64,000 bases of DNA, from positions 2,544,001 to 2,608,000 of the forward strand of contig NC_079884.1 of the NCBI RefSeq assembly GCF_029227915.1, given 5' to 3'. The notes beneath the pieces are model-generated. The model made no database searches and had not been told where the DNA came from. It saw nothing but the letters and a program-made list of their open reading frames with translations. Shown here in pieces: positions 27,568-40,232 of this stretch (the stretch's first letter is position 1; every line of letters starts with the position of its first letter). The position numbers were made by a program, and so were the translations under genes. The DNA is from Hydractinia symbiolongicarpus. Taxonomy: Eukaryota; Cnidaria; Hydrozoa; Anthoathecata; Hydractiniidae.

Positions 27568-30500
27568 GTTGCATCGCTTTTAACAGTGAAACGATTGACT
27601 GTGGGACTTAATTGAACTAACTTTGGACTTTGACCTGTTAAATATGATAAATGAGACAATTGGACTCCAAGAAATAACATTCTTCTTAATTTGACGTGAT
27701 TGCCTCAACTCAGCGATTACATTGGGCGCTGTGGTAGCGCTTCATTTAAAAATTTAGATAAATAAGTCATTCTTTACTGTGGGACCAATCCTTGCCGTTA
27801 TCGCGCGCTGAAGAAATAGCGACAGTTTCAAAAACTACATTTCATTGACTTTCTAACGGTGTCAATTCGTTTGCGTTACAACAGTTGCGTCCCACATTCG
27901 TACCAACATGTATTTAGTGATTTTCTTCCGATATTACTAAGTTTTATCGCTTTCAACTGTGAAGCGATTGACGGTGGGAATAGATTGAACTGATTCTGGA
28001 CTGTGACCTTATAATATGATAAATGAGCCAAGTCTCCAAGGAATAACATTCTTCTTAATTTGACATGATTGCTGGAATTCAGCGATTACATTAGACTCTG
28101 TGGTAGCGCTTTATTTAAAAATTTAGATACATAGGTCTTTTCTAACTGTGGGGCCAATGCTAGCCGTTAGCGCGCGCTGAAAATATAGAGACAGTTTCAA
28201 AAACTCCATTTCATTGAATTTCTAACGGTGTCAATCCGTTTGAGTTACAACGGTTGCACCACACATTCGTACCAACATGTATTTAATGACTTTTTTTCGA
28301 CATTGCTAAGTTGTATCGCTTTCAAGAGTAAAACGATTGACTGTGGGACTTAATTGAACAGATTCTGGACTGTGAGCTTATAAATGTGATAAATGAGCCA
28401 ATTGGTCTCCAAGGAATAACATTCTTTTTAATTAGACATGATTGCCGGAATTCAGCGATTGCATCAGGCTCTGGGGTAGCGCTTTATTTACAAGCTTAGA
28501 TAAATAAGTCTTTTCTTACTGTGGGCTAATCCTGGCCGTTAGCACGCGCTGAATAAATAAGAACAGTTTCAAAGACTACATTTCAAGGAACGTTCTAGCG
28601 GTGCAAATCCGTTTGAGTTAGAACGGTTCCGTCACATATTCGTACCAACATGTATTTAGCGATAGTATTCGGATATTACTATGCTGCATCGCTTCTAACA
28701 GTGAAACGTTTGACTGTGGGACTTAATTGAACTGGTTTTGAACTTTGACATTATAAATGTGATAAATGAGCAAGTTTGACTCCAAGAAATAACATTCTTT
28801 TTAGTTTGACATGATTGTGGGAAATCAGCGATTACATCAGGCTCTGTGGTAGCGCTTATTTACAAATTTAGATGAATAAGTCATTCTTTACTGTGGGACC
28901 AATCCTTGCCGTTATCGCGCGCTGAAGAAATAGCGACAGTTTCAAAAACTACATTTCATTGACTTTCTAACGGTGTCAATTCGTTTGAGTTACAACGGTT
29001 GCGTCACATATTCGTACCAACATGTATTTAGCGATAGTATTCGGATATTACTAGGTTGCATCGCTTCTAAAAGTGAAACGTTTGACTGTGGGACTTAATT
29101 GTACTGATTTTGGACTTTGACCTTATAAATGTGATAAAAGAGCCAATTGGACTCCAAGGTATAACATTCTTCTTAATTTGACATGATTGCCGGAACTCAG
29201 CGATTACACTGGGCGCTGTGGTAGCGCTTCATTTAAAAATTTAGATAAAAAGTCATTCTTTACTGTGGGACCAATCCTAGCCGTTATCGCGCGCTGAAGA
29301 AATAGCGACAGTTTCAAAAACTACATGTCACTGACTTTCTAACGGTGTCAGTCCGTTTGAGTTACAACGGTTGCGTCACACAATCGTACCAACATGTGTT
29401 TAGTGATTTTCTTCCGATATTACTAAGTTGTATCGCTTTCAACAGTGAAACAATTGACTGTGGGAATTAATTGAACTGATTTTGATCTGCGACCTTATAA
29501 ATGTTATAAGTGAGACAATTGGACTCCAAGAAATAACATTCTTTTTAATTTGACATGATTGTGGGAAAATAACGATTACATCAGGCTCTGTGGTAGCGCT
29601 TTATTTAAAAAATTAGATAAATAAATCTTTTCCTACTGTGGGACCAATCCTAGCCGTTACTTCGCGCTGACGAAATAGGGACAGTATCCAAAAATACATC
29701 TCACTGACTTTCTAACGGTGTCAGTCCGTTTGAATTACAACGGTTGGGTCACATATTCGTACCAACATGTATTTTGCGATATTTTTTCTGATATTACTAT
29801 GTTGCATCGCTTTTAACAGTAAAACGATTGACTGTGGGACTTAATTGAACTGATTTTGGACTTTGACCTGTTAAATGTGATAAATGAGACAATTGGACTC
29901 CAAGAAATAACATTCTTCTTAATTTGACGTGATTGCCTGAACTCAGCAATTACATTGGGCGCTGTGGGAGCGCTTCATTTGAAAATTTAGATAAAAAAGT
30001 CATTCTTTACTGTGGGACCAATCCTACCCGTTATTACGCGCTGAAGAAATAGCGACAGTTTCAAAAACTACATCTCACTGACTTTCTAACGGTGTCAATC
30101 CGTTTAGGTTACAACAGTTGGGTCACATATTCATACCAACATGTATTTAGCGATATTTTTCTGATATTACTAGGTTGCATCGATTTTAACAGTGAAACGA
30201 TTGACTCTGGGACTTAATTGAACTGATTTTGGACTGTGACCTTATAAATGTTATAAGTGAGACAATTGGACTCCAAGAAATAACATTCTTCTTAATTTGA
30301 CATGATTGCAGGAACTCAGCGATTACACTGGGCGCTGTGGTAGCGCTTCATTTAAAAATTTAGATAAATAAGTCATTCTTTACTGTGGGACCAATCTTAG
30401 CCGTTGGCGCGCGCTGAAGATATAGAGACAGTTTCAATAACTCCATTTCATTGACTTCCTAACGGTGTCAATCCGTTTGAGTTACAACGGTTGCGTCACA

Positions 30501-31307
30501 CATTCGTACCAACATGTATTTAGTGATTTTTTTCAGATATTCCTAAGTTGTATCGCTTTCAACAGTAAAACGATTGACTGTGGGATTTAATTGAACTGAT
30601 TTTGAATTTTGACCTTCTAAATGTGATAAATGAGCCATTTTGACTACAAGAAATAACATTCTTTTTAATTTGACATGATTGCTGGAATTCAACGATTACA
30701 TCAGGCTATGTGGTAGCGTTTTATTTAAAAATTTAGATAAATAAGTCTTTTCTTACTGTGAGACCAATTCTGGCCGTTAGCACCCGCTAAATAAATAGGA
30801 ACATATTCAAAGACTACATTTCAATGAACTTTCCAGCGGTATAAATCCGTTTGAGTTGCAATGGCTGCGTCACATATTCGTATCAACATGTATTTAGCGA
30901 TAGTATTCGGATATTACTAGGTTGCATCGCTTTTAACAGGGAAACGTTTGATTGTTGGACTTAATTGAACTGATTTTGGACTTTGACCTTATAAATGTGA
31001 TAAATGAGCCAGTTTGACTACAAGAAATAACATTCTTCTTAACTTGACATGATTGCCTCAACTCAGCGATTACATTGGGCGCTGTGGTAGGACTTCATTT
31101 AAAAAATTAGATGAATAAGTCATTCTTTACTGTGGGACCAATCCTAGCCGTTATCACGCGCTGAAGAAATGGCGACAGTTCCAAAAACTACATTTCATTG
31201 TTTTTCTAACAGTATCAATCCGCTTCAGTTACAACAGTTGCGTCACATATTCGTACCAACATGTACTTATCGATAGTATTCGGATATTACTAGGTTGCAT
31301 CGCTTTT
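27568..31307. repeat. Higher-order repeat, 10-mer copy 2 (3726 bp plus short overhang)
   Basis: This is the second copy of the ten-monomer unit. Reading the two copies against each other I found only two differences: 26680 a against 30406 g, and 26982 c against 30708 a. Similarity at the 3726 offset ends at about 31307, where 'cttttgacag' replaces 'cttttaacag' of the first copy. After this point shorter pieces of the same unit recur out of register up to about 34.4 kb, for example the 'tatttaatgactttttttcg' monomer at 33501. Confidence 0.9.
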
Positions 31308-34265
31308 GACAGTGAAACGTTTGACTGCGGGACTTAATTGAACTGATTTTGGACTTTGACCTTATAAATGTGATAAATGAGCCATTTTGACTACAAGAAA
31401 TAACATTCTTTTTAATTTGACATGATTGCTGGAATTCAGCTATTACACTGGACCCTGTGGTAGTGATTCATTTAAAAATTTAGATAAATAAGTTATTTTT
31501 ACTGTGGGACCAATCCTAGCCGTTAGCGCGCGCTGAAAATATAGAGACAGTTTCAAAAACTCCATTTCGTTGAATTTCTAACGGTGTCAATCTGTTTGAG
31601 TTACAACGGTTGCGCCACACATTCGTACCAACATGTATTTAGCGATAGTATTCGGATATTACTAGGTTGCATCGCTTCTAAAAGTGAAACGTTTGACTGT
31701 GGGACTTAATTGAAGTAACTTTGGACTTTGACCTTATAAATGTGATAAAAGAGCCAATTGGACTCCAAGGTATAACATTCTTCTTAATTTGACGTAATTG
31801 CCGGAACTCAGCGATTACACGGGGCGCTGTGGTAGCGCTTCATTTAAAAATTTAGATAAAAAGTCATTCTTTACTGTGGGACCAATCCTAGCCGTTATCG
31901 CGCGCTGAAGAAATAGCGACAGTTTCAAAAACTACATGTCACTGACTTTCTAACGGTGTCAGTCCGTTTGAATTACAACGGTTGCGTCACACATTCGTAC
32001 CAACATGTGTTTAGTGATTTTCTTCCGATATTACTAAGTTGTATCGCTTTCAACAGTGAAACAATTGACTATGGGAATTAATTGAACTGATTTTGATCTG
32101 CGACCTTATAAATGTTATAAGTGAGACAATTAGACTCCAAGAAATAACATTCTATTTAATTTGACATGATTGTGGGAAAATAACGATTACATCAGGCTCT
32201 GTGGTAGCGCTTTATTTAAAAATTTAGATAAATAAATCTTTTCCTACTGTGGGACCAATCCTAGCCGTTACTTCGCGCTGACGAAATAGGGACAGTATCC
32301 AAAAATACATCTCACTGACTTTCTAACGGTGTCAGTCCGTTTGAATTACAACGGTTGGGTCACATATTCGTACCAACATGTTTTTAGCGATATTTTTCCT
32401 GATATTACTATGTTGCATCGCTTTTAACAGTAAAACGATTGACTGTGGGACTTAATTGAACTGATTTTTGACTTTGACCAGTTAAATGTGATAAATGAGA
32501 CAATTGGACTCCAAGAAATAACATTCTTTTTAATTTGACATGATTGCTGGAATTCAACGATTACATCAGGCTCTGTGGTATGGTTTTATTTAAAAATTTA
32601 GATAAATAAGTCTTTTCTTACTGTGAGACCAATTCTGGCCGTTAGCACCCGCTAAATAAATAGGAACAATTTCAAAGACTACATTTCAATGAACTTTCCA
32701 GCGGTATAAATCCGTTTGAGTTGCAACGGCTGCGTCACATATTCGTACCAACATGTATTTAGCGATAGTATTCGGATATTTCTAGGTTGCATCGCTTTTA
32801 ACAGGGAAACGTTTGATTGTTGGACTTAATTGAACTAATTTTGGACTTTGACCTTATAAATGTGATAAATGAGCCAGTTTGACTACAAGAAATAACATTC
32901 TTCTTAACTTGACATGATTGCCTCAACTCAGCGATTACATTGGGCGCTGTGGTAGCACTTCATTTAAAAAATTAGATGAATAAGTCATTCTTTACTGTGG
33001 GACCAATCCTAGCCGTTATCACGCGCTGAAGAAATGGCGACAGTTCCAAAAACTACATTTCATTGTTTTTCTAACAGTATCAATCCGCTTCAGTTACAAC
33101 AGTTGCGTCACATATTCGTACCAACATGTACTTATCGATAGTATTCGGATATTACTAGGTTGCATCGCTTTTGACAGTGAAACGTTTGACTGCGGGACTT
33201 AATTGAACTGATTTTGGACTTTGACCTTATAAATGTGATAAATGAGCCATTTTGACTACAAGAAATAACATTCTTTTTAATTTGACATGATTGCTGGAAT
33301 TCAGCGATTACACTGGACCCTGTGGTAGCGATTCATTTAAAAATTTAGATAAATAAGTTATTTTTACTGTGGGACCAATCCTAGCCGTTAGCGCGCGCTG
33401 AAAATATAGAGACAGTTTCAAAAACTCCATTTTGTTGAATTTCTAACGGTGTCAATCCGTTTGAGTTACAACGGTTGCGCCACACATTCGTACCAACATG
33501 TATTTAATGACTTTTTTTCGACATTGCTAAGTTGTATCGCTTTCAAGAGTAAAACGATTGACTGTGGGACTTAATTGAACTGATTCTGGACTGTGAGCTT
33601 ATAAATGTGATAAATGAGCCAATTGGTCTCCAAGGAATAACATTCTTTTTAATTAGACATGATTGCCGGAATTCAGCGATTACATCAGGCTCTGGGGTAG
33701 CGCTTTATTTACAAGCTTAGATAAATAAGTCTTTTCTTACTGTGGGACCAATCCTGGCCGTTAGCACGCGCTGAATAAATAAGAACAGTTTCAAAGACTA
33801 CATTTCAAGGAACGTTCTAGCGTTGCAAATCCGTTTGAGTTAGAACGGTTCCGTCACATATTCGTACCAACATGTATTTAGCGATAGTATTCGGATATTA
33901 CTATGCTGCATCGCTTCTAACAGTGAAACGTTTCACTGTGGGACTTAATTGAACTAATTTTGAACTTTGACATTATAAATGTGATAAATGAGCAAGTTTG
34001 ACTCCAAGAAATAACATTCTTTTTAGTTTGACAAGATTGTGGGAAATCAGCGATTACATCAGGCTCTGTGGTAGCGCTTATTTACAAATTTAGATGAATA
34101 AGTCATTCTTTACTGTGGGACCAATCCTTGCCGTTATCGCGCGCTGAAGAAATAGCGACAGTTTCAAAAACTACATTTCATTGACTTTCTAACGGTGTCA
34201 ATTCGTTTGAGTTACAACGGTTGCGTCACATATTCGTACCAACATGTATTTAGCGATAGTATTCG

Positions 34266-36507
34266 GATATTACTAGGTTGCATCGCTTCTAAAAGTGAAA
34301 CGTTTGACTGTGGGACTTAATTGTACTGATTTTGGACTTTGACCTTATAAATGTGATAAAAGAGCCAATTGGACTCCAAGGTATAACATTCTTCTTAATT
34401 TGACATGATTGCCGGAACTCAGCGATTACACTGGGCGCTGTGGTAGCGCTTCATTTAAAAATTTAGATGAATAATTCATTCTTTACTGTGGGACAAATCC
34501 TAGCCGTTAGTGCGCGCTGAAGAAATAGAGACAGTCTCAAAAACTACGTTTCAATGACTTTCTAACAGTGTCAATCAGTTTGAGTTACAACGGTTGGGTC
34601 ACATATTCGTACCAACATAAAATTTAGCGATATTTGTCAGATAATACTAGGTTGCATCGCTTCTAACAGTGAAACGATTGACTGTGGGACTTAATTGAAG
34701 TAACTTTGGACTTTGACCTGATAAATGTGATAAATGAGACAATTGGACTCCAAGAAATAACATTCTTCTTAACTTTGCATGATTGCCAGAGCTCAGCGAT
34801 TACACTGGGCGCTGTGGTAGCGCTTCATTTAAAAATTTAGATGAATAAGTCAATCTTTACTGTGGGACCAATCCTAGCCGTTATCGCGCGCTGAAAAAAT
34901 AGCGACAGTTTCAAAAACTACATCTCACTGTCTTTCTAACGGTGTCAGTCCGTTTGAATTACAACAGTTGGGTCACATATTCGTACCAACATGTATTTAG
35001 CGATATTTTTTCTGATATTACTATGATGCATCGCTTTTAACAGTGAAACGATTGACTGTGGGACTTAATTGAACAAACTTTAGACTGTGACCTGTTAAAT
35101 GTGATAAATGAGCCAATTGGACTCCAAGAAATAACATTCTTCTTAATTTGACATAATTGCCGGAACTCAGCGATTACACTGTGCGCTGTGGTAGCGCTTC
35201 ATTTAAAAATTTAGATGAATAAGTCATTCTTTACTGTGGGACCAATCCTAGGCGTCATCGCGCGCTGAAGAAATAGCGACAGTTTCAAAAACTACATCTC
35301 ACTGACTTTCTAACGGTGTCAGTCCGTTTTGAGTTACAACGGTTGCGTCACACATTCGTACCAAAATGTGTTTAGTGACTTTCTCCCGATATTACTAGGT
35401 TGCATCGCTTCTAAAAGTGAAACGCTTGACTGTGGGACTTAATTGTACTGATTTTGGACTTTGACCTTATAAATGTGATAAAAGGGCCAATTGGACTCCA
35501 AGGTATAACATTCTTCTTAATTTGACATGATTGCCGGAACTCAGCGATTACACTGGGCGCTGTGGTAGCGCTTCATTTAAAAATTTAGATGAATAATTCA
35601 TTCTTTACTGTGGGACAAATCCTAGCCGTTAGTGCGCGCTGAAGAAATAGAGACAGTCTCAAAAACTACGTTTCAATGACTTTTTAACAGTGTCAATCAG
35701 TTTGAGTTACAACGGTTGGGTCACATATTCGTACCAACATAAAATTTAGCGATATTTGTCAGATAATACTAGGTTGCATCGCTTCTAACAGTGAAACGAT
35801 TGACTGTGGGACTTAATTGAAGTAACTTTGGACTTTGACCTGATAAATGTGATAAATGAGACAATTGGACTCCAAGAAATAACATTCTTCTTAACTTTGC
35901 ATGATTGCCGGAGCTCAGCGATTACACTGGGCGCTGTGGTAGCGCTTCATTTAAAAATTTAGATGAATAAGTCAATCTTTACTGTGGGACCAATCCTAGC
36001 CGTTATCGCGCGCTGAACAAATAGCGAAAGTTTCAAAAACTACATCTCACTGTCTTTCTAACAGTGTCAGTCCGTTTGAATTACAACAGTTGGGTCACAT
36101 ATTCGTACCAACATGTATTTAGCGATATTTTTTCTGATATTACTATGATGCATCGCTTTTAACAGTGAAACGATTGACTGTGGGACTTAATTGAACAAAC
36201 TTTAGACTGTGACCTGTTAAATGTGATAAATGAGCCAATTGGACTCCAAGAAATAACATTCTTCTTAATTTGACATAATTGCCGGAACTCAGCGATTACA
36301 CGGGGCGCTGTGGAAGCGCTTCATTTAAAAATTTAGATAAAAAGTCATTCTTTACTGTGGGACCAATCCTAGCCGTTATCGCGCGCTGAAGAAATAGCGA
36401 CAGTTTCAAAAACTACATCTCACTGACTTTCTAACGGTGTCAGTCCGTTTGAGTTACAAGGGTTGCGTCACACATTCGTACCAACATGTGTTTAGTGATT
36501 TTCTTCC
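34266..36507. repeat. 3-mer higher-order repeat, two copies (~1121 bp each)
   Basis: The marker 'gatattactaggttgcatcg' followed by 'cttctaaaagtg' starts at 34266, 35388, 36508 and 36882. The first two intervals are 1122 and 1120 bp (three monomers each) and the third is a single monomer of 374 bp. The block includes the 'accaacataaaattt' variant, which has lost the usual 'catgta' motif. Confidence 0.75.
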
Positions 36508-36881
36508 GATATTACTAGGTTGCATCGCTTCTAAAAGTGAAACGTTTGACTGTGGGACTTAATTGTACTGATTTTGGACTTTGACCTTATAAATGTGATA
36601 AAAGAGCCAATTGGACTCCAAGGTATAACATTCTTCTTAATTTGACATGATTGCCGGAACTCAGCGATTACACTGGGCGCTGTGGTAGCGCTTCATTTAA
36701 AAATTTAGATGAATAAGTCATTCTTTACTGTGGGACCAATCCTAGGCGTCATCGCGCGCTGTAGAAATAGCGACAGTTTCAAAAACTACATCTCACTGAC
36801 TTTCTAACGGTGTCAGTCCGTTTTGAGTTACAACGGTTGCGTCACACATTCGTACCAACATGTGTTTAGTGATTTTCTCCC

Positions 36882-39800
36882 GATATTACTAGGTTGCATC
36901 GCTTCTAAAAGTGAAACGCTTGACTGTGGGACTTAATTGTACTGATTTTGGACTTTGACCTTATAAATGTGATAAAAGGGCCAATTGGACTCCAAGGTAT
37001 AACATTCTTCTTAATTTGACATGATTGCCGGAACTCAGCGATTACACTGGGCGCTGTGGTAGCGCTTCATTTAAAAATTTAGATGAATAAGTCATTCTTT
37101 ACTGTGGGACCAATCCTAGCCGTTAGTGCGCGCTGAAGAAATAGAGACAGTCTCAAAAACTACGTTTCAATGACTTTCTAACAGTGTCAATCAGTTTGAG
37201 TTACAACGGTTGGGTCACATATTCGTACCAACATAAATTTAGCGATATTTGTCAGATAATACTAGGTTGCATCGCTTCTAACAGTGAAACGATTGACTGT
37301 GGGACTTAATTGAAGTAACTTTGGACTTTGACCTGATAAATGTGATAAATGAGACAATTGGACTCCAAGAAATAACATTCTTCTTAACTTGACATGATTG
37401 CCGGAGCTCAGCGATTACACTGGGCGCTGTGGTAGTGCTTCATTTAAAAATTTAGATGAATAAGTCATTCTTTACTGTGGGACCAATCCTAGCCGTTATC
37501 GCGCGCTAAAAAAATAGCGATAGTTCCAAAAACTACATCTCACTGTCTTTCTAACGGTGTCAGTCCATTTGAATTACAACAGTTGGGTCGCATATTCGTA
37601 CCAACATGTATTTAGCGATATTTTTTCTGATATTACTATGATGCATCGCTTTTAACAGTGAAACGATTGACTGTGGGACTTAATTGAACAAACTTTAGAC
37701 TGTGACCTTATAAATGTTATAAGTGAGACTATTGGACTCCAAGATATAACATTCTTTTTAATTTGACATGATTGTGGGAAATTAACGATTACATCAGGCT
37801 CTGTGGTAGCGCTTTATTTAAAAATTTAGACAAATAAATCTTTTCCTACTGTGGGACCAATCCTAGCCGTTACTTCGCGCTGACGAAATAGGGACAGTAT
37901 CCAAAAATACATCTCACTGACTTTCTAACGGTGTCAGTCCGTTTGAATTACAACGGTTGGGTCACATATTCGTACCAACATGTATTTAGCGATATTTTTT
38001 CTGATATTACTATGTTGCATCGCTTTTAACAGTAAAACGATTGACTGTGGGATTTAATTGATTTAACTTCGGACTGTGACCTGTTAAATGTGATAAATGA
38101 GACAATGGGACTAGAAGAAATAACATTCTTCTTAATTTGACGTGATTGCCTGAACTCAGCGATTACATTGGGCGCTGTGGTAGCTCTTCATTTAAAAATT
38201 TAGATAATTAAGTCATTCTTTACTGTGGGACCAATCCTAGCCCTTATCGCGCGCTGAAGAAATAGCGACAGTTTCAAAAACTACATTTCATTGACTTTCT
38301 AACAGTATCAATCCGCTTCAGTTACAACAGTTGCGTCACATATTCGTACCAACATGTACTTATCGATAGTATTCGGATATTAATAGGTAGCATCGCTTTT
38401 GACAGTGAAACGTTTGACTGCGGGACTTAATTGAACTGATTTTGGACTTTGACCTGTTAAATGTGATAAATGAGACAATTGGACTCCAAGAAATAACATT
38501 CTTTTTAATTTGACGTGATTGCCTGAACTCAGCGATTACATTGGGCGCTGTTGGAGCGCTTCATTTAAAAATTTAGATAAAAAAGTCATTCTTTACTGTG
38601 GGACCAATCCTACCCGTTATTACGCGCTGAAGAAATAGCGACAGTTTCAAAAACTACATCTCACTGACTTTCAAACGGTGTCAATCCGTTTAGGTTACAA
38701 CAGTTGGGTCACATATTCATACCAACATGTATTTAGCGAGAATTTTCTGATATTACTAGGTTGCATCGATTTTAACAGTGAAACGACTGACTCTGGGACT
38801 TAATTGAACTGATTTTGGACTGTGACCTTATAAATGTGATAAATGAGCCAGTTTGACTACAAGAAATAACATTCTTCTTAACTTGACATGATTGCCTCAA
38901 CTCAACGATTACATTGGGCGCGGTGGTAGCGTTTCATTTAAAAAATTAGATGAATAAGTCATTCTTTACTGTGGGACCAATCCTAGCCGTTATCACGCGC
39001 TGAAGAAATGGCGACAGTTCCAAAAACTACATTTCATTGTTTTTCGAACAGTATCAATCCGCTTCAGTTACAACAGTTGCGTCACATATTCGTACCAACA
39101 TGTACTTATCGAAAGTATTCGGATATTACTAGGTTGCATCGCTTTTGACAGTGAAACGTTTGACTGCGGGACTTAATTGAACTGATTTTGGACTTTGACC
39201 TTATAAATGTGATAAATGAGCCATTTTGACTACAAGAAATAACATTCTTTTTAATTTGACATGATTGCTGGAATTCAGCGATTACACTGGACCCTGTGGA
39301 AGCGATTCATTTAAAAATTTAGATAAATAAGTTATTTTTACTGTGGGACCAATCCTAGCCGTTAGCGGGCGCTGAAAATATAGAGACAGTTTCAAAAATC
39401 CATTTCATTGACTTTCTAACGGTGTCATTCCGTTTGCGTTACAACGGTGCGTCCCACATTCGTACCAACATGTATTTAGTGATTTTCTTCCGATATTACT
39501 AAGTTTTATCGCTTTCAACTGTGAAGCGATTGACGGTGGGAATAGATTGAACTGATTCTGGACTGTGACCTTATAATATGATAAATGAGCCAAGTCTCCA
39601 AGGAATAACATTCTTCTTAATTTGACATGATTGCTGGAATTCAGCGATTACATTAGACTCTGTGGTAGCGCTTTATTTAAAAATTTAGATACATAGGTCT
39701 TTTCTTACTGTGGGACCAATGCTAGCCGTTAGAGCGCGCTGAAAATATAGAGACAGTTTCAAAAACTCCATTTCATTGAATTTCTAACGGTGTCAATCCG

Positions 39801-40232
39801 TTTGAGTTACAACGGTTGCGCCACACATTCGTACCAACATGTATTTAGTGACTTTTTTTCGACATTACTAAGTTGTATCGCTTTCAAGAGTAAAACGATT
39901 GACTGTGGGTCTTAATTGAACTGATTCTGGACTGTGAGCTTATAAATGTGATAAATGAGCCAATTGGTCTCCAAGGAAAAACATTCTTTTTAATTTGACA
40001 TGATTGCTGGAATTCAGCGATTACATCAGGCTCTGTGGTAGCGCTTATTTACAAATTTAGATGAATAAGTCATTCTTTACTGTGGGACCAATCCTTGCCG
40101 TTATTGAGCGCTGAAGAAATAGAGACAGTTTCAAAAACTCCATTTCATTGACTTTCTAACGGTGTCAATCCGTTTGAGTTACAACGGTTGCGCCACACAT
40201 TTGTACCAACATGTGTTTAGTGATTTTCTCCC
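36882..40232. repeat. 9-mer higher-order repeat, fuller copy (3351 bp)
   Basis: This block of nine monomers starts at the 'cgatattactagg' marker at 36882. It is matched by a shortened copy starting at 40233. It includes the 'acataaatttagcg' monomer, the 'gaacaaactttagac' monomer (37686), the 'gtagctcttc' monomer near 38184 and the 'gttagcgggcgctg' monomer at 39361. All but the 'gtagctcttc' monomer recur in the second copy. Confidence 0.7.
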
